Counted from the stretch's first letter, positions 18,995 to 27,546 are shown. The stretch: DNA of 32,918 nucleotides from Methanobrevibacter sp. (GCA_017434525.1 JAFRFD010000116.1:1-32918), one strand, 5' to 3'. The notes: a model not told the origin generated them from the sequence alone. Made by a program: numbers and translations.

Positions 18995-19045
18995 AAGTTC
19001 ACGAGTTTGAACTTCCGCCAACTTTTAAGAAGTTGGGGATTCTCG
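18995..19045 (+). mobile_element. Possible IS200/IS605-type right-end remnant (hairpins plus pseudoknot)
   Basis: Two adjacent hairpins are AAGTTCA/TGAACTT (18995-19001 with 19008-19014) and CCAACTT/AAGTTGG (19018-19024 with 19030-19036). The loop of the first contains CGAG (19002-19005), which can pair with CTCG at 19042-19045 to form a pseudoknot. A T-run follows. The segment is richer in GC than its surroundings. Its look recalls the right ends of IS200/IS605 elements that encode the guide RNA of TnpB, but no transposase or tnpB gene is nearby, so it would be a solo end or a miniature element. This is pattern recognition, not a match. Confidence 0.35.
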
Positions 19046-19195
19046 ATTTTTTAACATACATAAATAATAATATCATCAAATATTAAAAAATCAAATCCCA
19101 ACATTCAATCATGCTAAAAAAAATTGAATTATGAGTAATATATTAAAAATTAGAAATTATAATTGATTTTCATTATATTTTATATATAGTAATAG

Positions 19196-19210
19196 ATATT
19201 ATATAAATAC
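19196..19210 (+). promoter_or_regulatory. Candidate TATA box for the structured RNA
   Basis: ATATTATATAAATAC lies about 25-30 bp upstream of the expected start of the three-way-junction element. It would allow an independent transcript from about 19231. The surroundings are AT-rich, so the call is weak. Confidence 0.3.
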
Positions 19211-19245
19211 AAGATTAATTTCGATAATTAATTCTTGTTAATCGA

Positions 19246-19341
19246 GTTTGATGGGAAATACATTCATTCACTCTCAGTCAAATATTTGTAACCAGTTTAC
19301 AAAAACCCCTGACAAAAATATGTCATGTATCCCCATCAAAT
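19246..19341 (+). ncRNA. Candidate structured RNA with three-way junction
   Basis: This 96-nt segment folds by eye into a closed multibranch structure. The closing stem pairs TTTGATGGG (19247-19255) with CCCATCAAA (19332-19340). After a small internal loop, ATACAT (19258-19263) pairs with ATGTAT (19325-19330). Inside are the hairpins TTTGTAA/TTACAAA (19285-19291 with 19297-19303) and TGACA/TGTCA (19310-19314 with 19321-19325, sharing one base with the stem). It lies 59 bp upstream of cobQ. cobQ seems to have its own TATA box at 19371 and no leader, so a separate small RNA is favoured over a riboswitch. The outer repeats would also fit a miniature transposable element. The strand is uncertain. 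Confidence 0.45.
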
Positions 19342-19370
19342 GAGATTAAAAATAACTCATTTTTAAATTA

Positions 19371-19380
19371 TTTATAATAT
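19371..19380 (+). promoter_or_regulatory. TATA box of cobQ
   Basis: TTTATAATAT is centred 25 bp upstream of the cobQ ATG at 19400. No ribosome binding site lies between, which fits transcription starting at or next to the start codon. Confidence 0.5.
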
Positions 19381-19399
19381 TAACTAAATATATTCTAAC

Positions 19400-20932
19400 A
19401 TGACAAAATGTATCATGGTTCAAGGAACCTCATCAAATGCTGGAAAAAGTATGCTTGTAGCCGCACTCTGTAGAATTTATAGAAATAGGGGATATAATGT
19501 GGCTCCCTTTAAATCTCAAAACATGTCCCTAAACTCATACACCACTAAAGAGAACGGAGAAATAGGAATAGCTCAAATGTTACAGGCCGAAGCCGCAATG
19601 ATTGAACCCAGCATACACATGAATCCAGTCTTGTTAAAGCCTAAAGGTGATTTCACATCAAATGTAATCATTCAGGGAAAGTCCATTGGAGACATGAACT
19701 TTTATGATTATCAGCACAAATACCATGATACTGCCCTAAAAGCCATCAAGGAAAGTTTTGACATCTTATCCGACAAACATGACATCATCATTATCGAAGG
19801 GGCAGGCTCTCCGGCAGAAATCAATATGAGAGAACAGGACATCGCAAATATGGAAATAGCGCATATGGCCGATGCCAATGTTATTTTAATAGCAGATATT
19901 GAAATGGGAGGAGTCTTTGCTGCAATCGCAGGAACATATGTTCTGCTTGATGACTATGACAGGTCCCGTCTAAAGGCAACAGTCATCAACAAATTCAGAG
20001 GCAACTTAGACATATTAAAGCCCGGCCTTGATAGGATTGAAGAGATAACCGGCGAACCGGTTTTAGGAGTATTGCCTTATGATGAAACCCTGAAATTGCC
20101 TGAAGAGGATTCCGCATCATTAACAACCCATGTATTTGAAGAGGACAAGGACATCACCATTGGTGTTATTCGCCTTCCAAAAATAGCCAATTTTACCGAT
20201 ATCGATCCGTTCGAATACGAAAGTGATGTGGCGCTTAAAATGATTGGCGTCAATGATGACATTGGAGATGTCGATGCCATCTTAATTCCTGGAACACGTA
20301 ACTCAACAGAGGATCTGTTTGCGCTCCGTGAAAGCGGCCTTGCAGACAAGATTGTTGAAAAATCCTCTGAAATTCCAATAGTGGGAATTTGCGGAGGCCT
20401 TCAGATTTTAGGAAATGTCATTCACGATGAAAATAAACGGGAATCAAAACACGGCACTCTTAAAGGAATAGGGTTGCTTGATATTGAGTCCAGCTTTATA
20501 AGAGATGAAAAGATTGTTACACAGTCAACCGCAACAATACCTGAAGATATAAAAGGAATTGCAGGCGATATATTTAAAAACATTGCAGGCGAGGAAGTGA
20601 CAGGTTATGAAATCCATGAGGCAACAACAGAACTTATAAGCTCAAGTGGCCTTTTGAATATCAAACAGGGGCAAGGAAACAACGAAGACGGATTAATTGA
20701 TGGTGCATCAAATGGAAATGCCTTTGGTACATACTTCCACGGAATATTCCACAATTATAACTTCAGAAGAGAATTCTTGAATTACATAAGAGTTAAAAAA
20801 GGTCTTGAAGCCAAATACGGTGAAGACCCTTACGAGACCCAAAAAGATTATTCCCTAAACAGACTCGCCGAGATTGTAGAAGAGCATTTGGATATGGAAA
20901 TAATTGACAAGCTAATTTTTGGCGAAGACTAA
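19400..20932 (+). CDS. cobQ: Cobyric acid synthase
   Basis: This amidotransferase adds four amide groups to adenosylcobyrinic acid a,c-diamide, using glutamine and ATP, in the synthesis of the corrinoid needed by methyltransferases of methanogenesis. The 510 residues show an N-terminal dethiobiotin-synthetase-like ATPase (MVQGTSSNAGKSM, residues 6-18) and a C-terminal class I glutaminase domain with nucleophile Cys331 (GICGGLQILG) and catalytic His447 (FHGIFHN). The FKSQNMSLNS motif is specific for CobQ and separates it from CobB and GatD. The start is ATG with a TATA box 25 bp upstream and no ribosome binding site. No other cobalamin gene is in the window. Confidence 0.97.
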   Translation: MTKCIMVQGTSSNAGKSMLVAALCRIYRNRGYNVAPFKSQNMSLNSYTTKENGEIGIAQMLQAEAAMIEPSIHMNPVLLKPKGDFTSNVIIQGKSIGDMNFYDYQHKYHDTALKAIKESFDILSDKHDIIIIEGAGSPAEINMREQDIANMEIAHMADANVILIADIEMGGVFAAIAGTYVLLDDYDRSRLKATVINKFRGNLDILKPGLDRIEEITGEPVLGVLPYDETLKLPEEDSASLTTHVFEEDKDITIGVIRLPKIANFTDIDPFEYESDVALKMIGVNDDIGDVDAILIPGTRNSTEDLFALRESGLADKIVEKSSEIPIVGICGGLQILGNVIHDENKRESKHGTLKGIGLLDIESSFIRDEKIVTQSTATIPEDIKGIAGDIFKNIAGEEVTGYEIHEATTELISSSGLLNIKQGQGNNEDGLIDGASNGNAFGTYFHGIFHNYNFRREFLNYIRVKKGLEAKYGEDPYETQKDYSLNRLAEIVEEHLDMEIIDKLIFGED

Positions 20933-21037
20933 TCACAATCTCAATGACCAATTGCATCCCATAACTCAAAATTCAAACCGTATCATTTAAAAGTGTTGAT
21001 ATACATAAATATTAATATCAAATTTGGAGATTAAATT

Positions 21038-21280
21038 ATGATTTTAAACGTGAACGCAACTAATAAAAAATCTGGTGAAGTAATTTCATTCGCATTAGAA
21101 GGTAACGCAGATGCAGGATTCTCATATGAAGGAACCCACATGCAAGAAGTAACTGATAATAAAATCAGAGAAGTTTGCAACGGATTAATTTTACTCGGTT
21201 CCCCAATTTACACCATCAAAGCTGGTGAAACTGAAACCATTGAAAACATGACCTTCGTTACTGAAGTTACAGCAGAATAA
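21038..21280 (+). CDS. Small protein of unknown function
   Basis: This compact 80-residue acidic protein has no membrane segment and one Cys. Alternating polar and hydrophobic stretches (VISFALEG, ENMTFVTEV) suggest a small beta-rich fold. I do not recognise the family. GGAGATT stands before the ATG, and a strong hairpin with a T-run overlaps the stop codon, so it seems to be a well-defined single-gene transcript. A TATA-like element lies upstream near 21000. Confidence 0.7.
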   Translation: MILNVNATNKKSGEVISFALEGNADAGFSYEGTHMQEVTDNKIREVCNGLILLGSPIYTIKAGETETIENMTFVTEVTAE

Positions 21281-21299
21281 TTCTGCTACTCTTTTTTTC
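21271..21299 (+). terminator. Hairpin and T-run terminator overlapping a stop codon
   Basis: AGCAGAA (21271-21277) pairs with TTCTGCT (21281-21287); the loop is TAA, the stop codon of the 80-residue gene. T-rich sequence from 21291 follows. The opposite gene ends at 21318. Confidence 0.6.
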
Positions 21300-21317
21300 T
21301 TTTTAATATTTTCCAAA

Positions 21318-22028
21318 TCAGCCAACAATATCCTTTACTACCTCACCCGCAATAATCAGTCCCGCAACGGAGGGTACAAAAGAAACACTTCCCTTCACTT
21401 TATATTTAGAATTTTGTTGATTTATTGCGCAATCATTCGTGTTAATCGGATGTTCCTTTGAATAGACCACTTTCAATTTTTCTATATTTCTCTTTCTAAG
21501 GTCCTTTTTCATTATTCGGGCAAGCGGACATACTGAAGTTTCAAAAATATCTGCCACTTCAAACATTGTAGGATCCAATTTGTTTCCGGTTCCCATTGAA
21601 GAAATAACAGGAATGCCAACTTCATCACACTTGCAAATGATTGCAATCTTGGCCATTATCGTATCCACACAATCGACAGCATATGACAGGTCTTCAGTTA
21701 GGATATCAATTTCTGAATCCGCCATGTAAAATTCCTTATATGTTTCAACGTTTGCATCCGGATTAATCTCAAGAATTCTTTCCCTCATCAAATCCACCTT
21801 ACATTTGCCAATTGTCTTTACCGTTGCAATCAATTGCCTGTTGATGTTGCTTTCATCTATCTTGTCATAGTCTACCAAGATAAAATTGCCCACACCACTT
21901 CTGGCAAGCCCTTCGCAAACAAAAGAACCGACACCACCAATACCGAAAATTGCAACTTTGGCATCATTTAATTTTTCCATGCCCTCATTTCCAATTAACA
22001 TTTCTGTTCTTGAAAACTTCTCATCCAT
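21318..22028 (-). CDS. ThiF/MoeB-superfamily adenylating enzyme (TcdA-like)
   Basis: The product has 236 residues. The nucleotide-binding motif GIGGVGSFVCEGLARSGVG (29-47) followed by LVDYDKIDESNINRQ is the E1-like/ThiF adenylation fold. The sequence pattern and length resemble TcdA, which cyclises N6-threonylcarbamoyladenosine at position 37 of tRNA. A Cys in TSVCPLARIMKKDL occupies the region of the usual catalytic or zinc cysteines. A general ThiF role in sulfur transfer cannot be excluded, as no ThiS/MoaD-like partner is visible. It is divergent from the TatD gene. Confidence 0.82.
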   Translation of the reverse strand: MDEKFSRTEMLIGNEGMEKLNDAKVAIFGIGGVGSFVCEGLARSGVGNFILVDYDKIDESNINRQLIATVKTIGKCKVDLMRERILEINPDANVETYKEFYMADSEIDILTEDLSYAVDCVDTIMAKIAIICKCDEVGIPVISSMGTGNKLDPTMFEVADIFETSVCPLARIMKKDLRKRNIEKLKVVYSKEHPINTNDCAINQQNSKYKVKGSVSFVPSVAGLIIAGEVVKDIVG

Positions 22029-22135
22029 CTACACTCACCAAAAAATTTAATTTGATTTAATTTTAATAATTATATAATAATTGATGTCAAAACATTAAAA
22101 ACTTAATGCAAAAATCTTTTAATGTGAGGATTTTA

Positions 22136-22885
22136 ATGATAATAGATACACATTGCCATATTTATAAAAGTGAAATGGAAAACGCAGAAGAGATAATTAA
22201 ACAATCCGAAAAAAAAGACATACAGTTAATATTGAATGGCACTGACCCGAAAAGCAATAGGGAAGTGCTGGAATTGTCTGGAAAATATGAAAATGTCTTT
22301 GCCGCTTTGGGATACTTTCCCTCTTTTGCAGATGAGATTACCGATGAGGACATTACACTATTGGACAGTCAGCTCAGCAATGATGATGTAATCGCAGTAG
22401 GGGAAATAGGCCTTGATTATTACCATACAAAAGACAACAAGGACAAACAAAAAGAACTGTTCGAGAAAATGTTAACTCTTGCAGAAAAACACAACTTGCC
22501 GGCAATAGTGCATTCTCGAAAATCAATGCAGGACACCTATGACATATTAAAAAAACATGACGTGGTCGGTTCCATGCACTGCTATCAGGGTTCGGGTGAA
22601 ATGGCACGGGAATTTATCAAACTGGGCTTTTATATAGGAATAGGCGGACCGATTACCCACACCAACAACAAGAAAATAAGAAAAATGGTAAAAAAAATTG
22701 ATATTAACCATATGCTTGTAGAAACAGATTCTCCCTATTTAAGTCCTGAAGAAAAAAGAGAAGAGAAAAACACCTCACTAAACTTAAAATATATAATAAG
22801 AAAAATAGCCGATGAATTGGATATAAAAGAAGATGAAGTCGTAGAAATAACTACAGAAAATGCAAAAAAGCTATTTAAAATATGA
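22136..22885 (+). CDS. tatD: TatD-family metal-dependent DNase
   Basis: The product has 249 residues, amidohydrolase (TIM-barrel) fold. The metal ligands and motifs are visible: DTHCH at residues 4-8, GEIGLDYY, VHSRKS, MHCYQG and ETDSPYLSPE. TatD proteins are Mg-dependent 3'-5' nucleases or deacylases with roles in DNA repair. The ATG at 22136 is chosen because GTGAGGA lies five bases ahead and the product begins directly with the family's MIIDTHCH; the ATG at 22106 adds ten unneeded residues. The gene is convergent with the deaminase gene (27-bp gap). Confidence 0.92.
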   Translation: MIIDTHCHIYKSEMENAEEIIKQSEKKDIQLILNGTDPKSNREVLELSGKYENVFAALGYFPSFADEITDEDITLLDSQLSNDDVIAVGEIGLDYYHTKDNKDKQKELFEKMLTLAEKHNLPAIVHSRKSMQDTYDILKKHDVVGSMHCYQGSGEMAREFIKLGFYIGIGGPITHTNNKKIRKMVKKIDINHMLVETDSPYLSPEEKREEKNTSLNLKYIIRKIADELDIKEDEVVEITTENAKKLFKI

Positions 22886-22912
22886 AAAAATGAATGTTTC
22901 ACAACATTCACT

Positions 22913-23383
22913 TTATGGATTGCGCAGTTGTGAAATTCCCTTCTTACTAACTATCCTATCAATTCCTGAATTTTTTATCATTCTAAAGCATATAGGACAA
23001 GGTTCTGCATCTTCTATTTCAACCCAATCCCCATCGTCATACTTTTCTCCGGCAAGATAAATGGTTGACCCAATCATTTCATTTCTGCTTGCACTAAGCA
23101 TGGCATTCTGTTCAGCATGGACAGAAAAACAATCATTATAGTTGCCTGAATTAGAAGGAAGATTCATTCTTTGACAGTTTCCCCTGTCACAGCAGTTTTC
23201 ATCCCCTCTTGGATTTCCATTATAACCAGTACTGACTATTTCATCATTATTGACTATTACTGCCCCATAGCGTCTTTTTAAACAAGTGCTTCTTTTTGAC
23301 ACAACAAGAGCGATTGAGAGATAATATTCAGTTTTACTCATACGATTTGCATTGTTTTCGTTTGTGGATTTTTCATCTACCAT
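22913..23383 (-). CDS. dCMP deaminase-like zinc deaminase
   Basis: The product has 156 residues of the cytidine/deoxycytidylate deaminase superfamily. The zinc ligands His89 and the catalytic Glu91 (VHAEQNAM), and Cys129/Cys132 (PCPIC), are in place. The extra motif GYNGNPRG with CCDRGNC (residues 53-70) is typical of dCMP deaminase/ComEB proteins, which make dUMP for thymidylate synthesis. AAGGAGT precedes the ATG. The first 15 residues are poorly conserved-looking and polar. A role on another nucleotide or pterin cannot be excluded. Confidence 0.85.
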   Translation of the reverse strand: MVDEKSTNENNANRMSKTEYYLSIALVVSKRSTCLKRRYGAVIVNNDEIVSTGYNGNPRGDENCCDRGNCQRMNLPSNSGNYNDCFSVHAEQNAMLSASRNEMIGSTIYLAGEKYDDGDWVEIEDAEPCPICFRMIKNSGIDRIVSKKGISQLRNP

Positions 23384-23548
23384 ACTTTTACTCCTTTACA
23401 TTTAAAAATAACTGTTAATTAAATTAAATCCCATAATTTAGACTAATTATTTTGAAAACAATCGTCTCCAACCAATTGTTCCTTGTTATAGTATTGATGT
23501 TAATGTTAATTAAATTATGTCATATTCCAATTTGGAGATAATAAAAAA

Positions 23549-23564
23549 TTTAGGCATGCCTAAA
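23549..23564. promoter_or_regulatory. DtxR-like iron box upstream of the methyltransferase gene
   Basis: TTTAGGCATGCCTAAA is a perfect 16-bp palindrome. A TATA element (TTTATATG, from 23567) follows two bases later. The same box type in nearly the same position precedes feoB (32759-32774), so one regulator of the DtxR/IdeR kind probably controls both. Binding would cover the TFB recognition element. Confidence 0.65.
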
Positions 23565-23625
23565 AATTTATATGTTATTAGAATCAACTATTATATAAAT
23601 CAAAATAACCCATGGAGGTATACTT

Positions 23626-24406
23626 ATGAATTTAGAAGGTGTAGAAAAAACCATGCTTTTAACATTATTTGCCAAAGCAAAGCATTCACAGGAAAAAAAA
23701 TCATAAATTCTATGATTCAAAAGCAATAGAAGTAATATCTAAAATCGATTATGATTTTAGCATAGCTGAAAAAGACAAATTCATGCAACTTGGAACAATT
23801 GCAAGAACCATCGTATTGGATGAAATGGTTAGCGACTATATTAATTCCCATCCTGGATGCACCATCGTAAATATTGCATCAGGAATGGATACCCGATTCA
23901 ACAGAATTGATAATGGTAAAATCAATTGGTATAACATTGATTTGGAAAATTCAGCAAATTACAGACTGAAATATATTGAAGATACAGATAGAGTAACAAC
24001 ACTTGCATATTCCGCAATGGACCCCGGTTGGGCAGAGAAAATCAAAATAAGAAATGAAGTGCTATTCATCATTGAAGGATTAACCATGTATCTAAATCAA
24101 AAGGATGTGGAAGACATTATTAATATAATAGATGAGAATTTTGACAAATGTACAATATTCATGGAAGTGATGCCCCCAATTTCTGTTAAAAACACCAAAG
24201 AAGAATCAATAGAAGATGCAAACGCAAAATTCATATGGGGCGTTGAAAAAGGACATGAATTGACAAAATTCAATCCAAAATTCAAATGGATTAAAGACGT
24301 TAATCTATTTGATGGAGTTAATGTTTACAAACCCCATTACAAGATAATCACTTGGCTTCCATTGTTAAGAAAAAGAATGGACTACATTGCGGTCCTAAAA
24401 AAATAA
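23626..24406 (+). pseudogene. SAM-dependent methyltransferase (LCM/PPM family) with a frame break
   Basis: A strong GGAGGT (23614-23619) precedes ATG 23626, which opens MNLEGVEKTMLLTLFAKAKH, the usual family N-terminus. The frame stops after 26 codons, because of an A8 run at 23693-23700. With seven A the reading continues as EKNHKFYDSKAIEVISKIDYDFS into the downstream frame and gives an intact protein of about 259 residues. That part has the SAM site (NIASGMDTRF), an acidic partner (YNIDLEN) and EGLTMYL, typical of the leucine-carboxyl-methyltransferase-like family. The ATG at 23669 in the downstream frame has no ribosome binding site. A sequencing error, phase variation or slippage are all possible. 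An iron box lies upstream. Substrate unknown. Confidence 0.85.
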
Positions 24407-24410
24407 TGCA

Positions 24411-24444
24411 TTTTTAGCAAGTACCTAATAGTGCTTGCTAAAAA
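24411..24444. terminator. Bidirectional terminator between convergent genes
   Basis: TTTTTAGCAAG (24411-24421) is exactly complementary to CTTGCTAAAAA (24434-24444); three more pairs, including one G-U, extend the stem to 14 bp around the loop CTAATA. Read from either side it gives a hairpin ending in T residues. It separates the methyltransferase gene (stop at 24406) from the permease gene (stop at 24466). Confidence 0.85.
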
Positions 24445-24465
24445 GCAATTTAAATATTTGACTAA

Positions 24466-26736
24466 CTATTCTCCACTTTTAAGTGATTCAACCATATCTA
24501 ATTTTTTAATCTTTCTTGAAAACATCAAATTTACAAGTATTGATAATGCAAATGTTATTACGGCAGTTAATATTAAATTCATGAGAGATATTGAAGGAAG
24601 AACATAAAATGAATCTCCAGAAGACTCCCACATGACCTTTAATATGTAATAGCCAACCGGAATGCCCAATATGAATCCAATAGTTGTAAACCATATGTTC
24701 TGTGTTAAAAGTAACTTTCTTAAAGCCCCCGTTTTAAAACCTAAAACTTTAAGTGTTGCTATTTCACGTTCAATTTCCGTAAATGACAATAACCCTAAAT
24801 TATACAATACCACAACGGCCAAAAGTGATGCGAAAAATATCAATATGTATATTAACAACCACATCGCTTCAGTCAGCTCATCCCAACTTGAAGTCATGTC
24901 CTTCATGGAGTTAGTTGATTTAACGGCTGTGTAATTCTTATCAACATGTTGGGTTGTTACAATGCTTGTTGGAGTGTAATTTAAATCCAAATCTTCTAAT
25001 TTATCTGCTGACATTATAAATCCTTGTGAAGTTGGATCTGCATGAACCTTATCAATTTTTGTTTCAATCCATTTATCAGAACCCATGATATGCCATTTTA
25101 CTGTATCTCCAACTTTAACGTCCAACATATCCGCCATTTTTTGCGAAATTGATACCTCATCATCTTCAATTTTGATTCTATTCCAATTATAATCAGTTGG
25201 AGTAACCAAATCAGTATGGTTTAAAACCAATAGCGAACCTGACTTTTTGGTCGAATCCGATTCAATTTCAATGGCAGATTCCATTATCTTATCTCCGTCA
25301 ACATCCTCTGCCACATCATCAATTTCCGAAATGCTTGCTTCTTCATCAATGACCAATTTTGAATCATAATGATTGATCTGGTTAAATTCCCATTCCTTTA
25401 AATCATTCATTCCATCATACATTCCAAATGCGGACACTAAAAGTGCAGTACAACCAATAACCCCAATGATTGTCATCAATGCTCTAAACTTATTTCGTTT
25501 AGCATCACGATAATTCCAGCGACTGTTAAATGACAGATGTTTGAAAAATCCTGATTTTTCAATTAATCCTGATGAGGACACCTTAGGAACCTTTGGTCTT
25601 ATAGTATCTGCAGGATTTTCATTAAATATACTTTTAACAGCATAATATGAAACCAAAACAGACATTATAATCATAGCTAGTGCAACATAGACAAAATCCA
25701 TGCTCCATGCAGGTTCCCATGAAGGCAATATATAAGTGGAGCTCATCGATGGATAGAACAGTTTAGGCAATGTCAGTGGCCCTATAATCAAACCTAAAAT
25801 AGAACCCACTAAAACCAACCAAAAACCATAGGAAATATAGTGAAACATTATTGATTTGTCTTTAAACCCACATGCCTTCAATATACCAATCTGTGTTCTT
25901 TGGTGTGTAATTATCCTTGTCATTGTTGTTAAAAGAATCAGCATTGCAATTAAAATGAATACGACCGGGAAAATTCCTGCCATCATCTGATGTTGGTCAA
26001 TCTCTTCTGAAAATTGACTAACGCTTGTGTGTTCTGACCTTTCAACAAATGAATTATAATAACCGTCCATATGATATGACAGCAATTCATTATAATTATT
26101 GGCATCACCATCAAACTTAACATTTAAAACATTATAAGGAATAATATCTTCAGGAAACGCCTTGTAGGACAAGTACGCAAAACCTAATTTAGAAAAATCA
26201 GGAATTACAGATGATTTTGAAGCATGATAAACATATTCCGGCGAATATCCTATGCCCCTGATTTCTTTTTCAATCTCATAACCTTCAAATTTAAAAGTGA
26301 TATTGTCTCCGACTTTTAAGCCCCTGGCATCAGCAAAACTTTTATCAAGCCAGACCCCCTCACTATCATTGATGTCTAATGGTTCACCTTCAATTAAATA
26401 AAACTTGGATATAGTATTATTCTCAACAAAATGCAATGTAATCTCGGGATCATTTGAAAAATCTGCAATCGAATCTACTACTAATTGTCTTTCCATTTGA
26501 GTGGTTGCCCCCAAACAGTCAACTTGATATAAAAATAAATCATTAATATAATTAGAATAAATCCAGCCATCAGCTAAATTGGTATCCTCATAAAATTCAC
26601 CAACATTAACTTCAAGGCCAACAGATTCGCCACCAACACCCGCAAAGACAAAGACTCCCAAAAATGCCATTAAAAAAATGGATAGGAATTGGGTTTTGTG
26701 TTTGCGAATGTCTCTTAACATCTTTTTAAAAAGCAT
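24466..26736 (-). CDS. ABC transporter permease with two FtsX domains
   Basis: The product has 756 residues. A membrane helix (about 18-38) is followed by a large extracellular region, then an FtsX domain with three helices (HQRTQIGILKACGF), a second large extracellular region and a C-terminal FtsX domain (EREIATLKVLGF). This is the layout of MacB/LolCE-like mechanotransmission permeases that work with LolD-type ATPases on lipids, peptides or envelope proteins. ATG 26736 is chosen over 26784: it sits 4 bp after the ATPase stop with GGTGAT ahead of it, and the product then starts at MLFKKMLRDI. The substrate is unknown. The terminator at 24411 follows. Confidence 0.88.
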   Translation of the reverse strand: MLFKKMLRDIRKHKTQFLSIFLMAFLGVFVFAGVGGESVGLEVNVGEFYEDTNLADGWIYSNYINDLFLYQVDCLGATTQMERQLVVDSIADFSNDPEITLHFVENNTISKFYLIEGEPLDINDSEGVWLDKSFADARGLKVGDNITFKFEGYEIEKEIRGIGYSPEYVYHASKSSVIPDFSKLGFAYLSYKAFPEDIIPYNVLNVKFDGDANNYNELLSYHMDGYYNSFVERSEHTSVSQFSEEIDQHQMMAGIFPVVFILIAMLILLTTMTRIITHQRTQIGILKACGFKDKSIMFHYISYGFWLVLVGSILGLIIGPLTLPKLFYPSMSSTYILPSWEPAWSMDFVYVALAMIIMSVLVSYYAVKSIFNENPADTIRPKVPKVSSSGLIEKSGFFKHLSFNSRWNYRDAKRNKFRALMTIIGVIGCTALLVSAFGMYDGMNDLKEWEFNQINHYDSKLVIDEEASISEIDDVAEDVDGDKIMESAIEIESDSTKKSGSLLVLNHTDLVTPTDYNWNRIKIEDDEVSISQKMADMLDVKVGDTVKWHIMGSDKWIETKIDKVHADPTSQGFIMSADKLEDLDLNYTPTSIVTTQHVDKNYTAVKSTNSMKDMTSSWDELTEAMWLLIYILIFFASLLAVVVLYNLGLLSFTEIEREIATLKVLGFKTGALRKLLLTQNIWFTTIGFILGIPVGYYILKVMWESSGDSFYVLPSISLMNLILTAVITFALSILVNLMFSRKIKKLDMVESLKSGE

Positions 26737-26740
26737 TGCA

Positions 26741-27445
26741 TCACCATTCCAAATCTTTGACATTTTTTGGATTTTCGTTAACAACGATACTTTCTATTTG
26801 GCCATTTTTAATTCTGATTACCTTATCTGCCGCTTCCGCTAAAATTGCATTGTGTGTTACGATAATAACTGTTGTTCCACTGTTATTGCTCATGTTTTGA
26901 AGTAAATTAAGAATTAAGACACCTGTTTTTGAGTCGAGAGCTCCAGTTGGTTCATCACATAAAAGCATTGCAGGTTGTTTGGCTACTGCTCTTGCAATTG
27001 ATACTCTTTGCTGTTCCCCACCGGACAATTGTGATGGAAATTGGCTGGCATGGTCTTTAAGCCCTACGGAGTCTAGAACATCCAATCCGTTTATATTTAC
27101 ATCTACAATATCTTTCATTAGTTCTATATTTTCAAGAGCCGTAAGATTTGGAATCAAGTTATAAAACTGGAATATGAAACCCACATTCTTAGCCCTGTAA
27201 CCTGTAAGTTGGTTATCTGAGAATTTCTCTACATGATTACCCTTTACGATAATTTCACCAGAAGTAACTGTATCAAGACCTCCTAAAAGATTTAGGAGTG
27301 TTGATTTACCTGCTCCCGATGGCCCTAGGATAACAACGAATTCACCTTCATCAATAGTGAAACTTACATCGTCCATAGCTTTTAAAACATGCTCTCCAGA
27401 TTTATAAACCTTATTAACATTTTTGAATTCGATAATTGCACTCAT
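26741..27445 (-). CDS. ABC transporter ATP-binding protein (LolD/MacB type)
   Basis: The product has 234 residues with all ABC motifs: Walker [11 protein letters not shown]-loop FQFYNLIP, signature [10 protein letters not shown], Walker [12 protein letters not shown] and switch His (VIIVTHN). The sequence [22 protein letters not shown] is typical of the LolD/MacB group. It powers the FtsX-type permease encoded directly downstream: the ATPase stop codon is part of the ribosome binding site for the permease, so translation is coupled. The pair forms a complete transporter operon. Confidence 0.93.
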   Translation of the reverse strand: MSAIIEFKNVNKVYKSGEHVLKAMDDVSFTIDEGEFVVILGPSGAGKSTLLNLLGGLDTVTSGEIIVKGNHVEKFSDNQLTGYRAKNVGFIFQFYNLIPNLTALENIELMKDIVDVNINGLDVLDSVGLKDHASQFPSQLSGGEQQRVSIARAVAKQPAMLLCDEPTGALDSKTGVLILNLLQNMSNNSGTTVIIVTHNAILAEAADKVIRIKNGQIESIVVNENPKNVKDLEW

Positions 27446-27546
27446 TAACGGTACCTTCCATATGTTAATTTAACCAATAATATTTTTAAAAGAATCTTTT
27501 ACTAAAAAATCAACAAATAATTTCCTAATTAAAAAAAAAAGAAAAA

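Noticed and set aside
19246..19341. TPP riboswitch on the minus strand (GGGG, hairpin, then CTGAGAG)
   Set aside because: The second half of the TPP core (the ACCC...CCTGAT part) is missing, and the nearest minus-strand gene, lonB, is about 400 bp away and unrelated to thiamine.
19246..19341. Cobalamin riboswitch for cobQ
   Set aside because: No conserved B12-box sequence is visible, and the cobQ TATA box seems to lie downstream of the element, which would leave it out of the cobQ transcript.
19400..20932. GatD partner for the MurT-like ligase
   Set aside because: The protein has both the ATPase and glutaminase domains and the FKSQNMSLNS signature of CobQ, and it is far longer than GatD.
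22106..22135. TatD start at ATG 22106
   Set aside because: GTGAGGA directly precedes the ATG at 22136, where the protein begins with the conserved MIIDTHCH.
23669..24406. Methyltransferase starting at ATG 23669
   Set aside because: No ribosome binding site is present, the first ten residues are out of family, and the conserved N-terminus lies in another frame behind a strong site at 23614.
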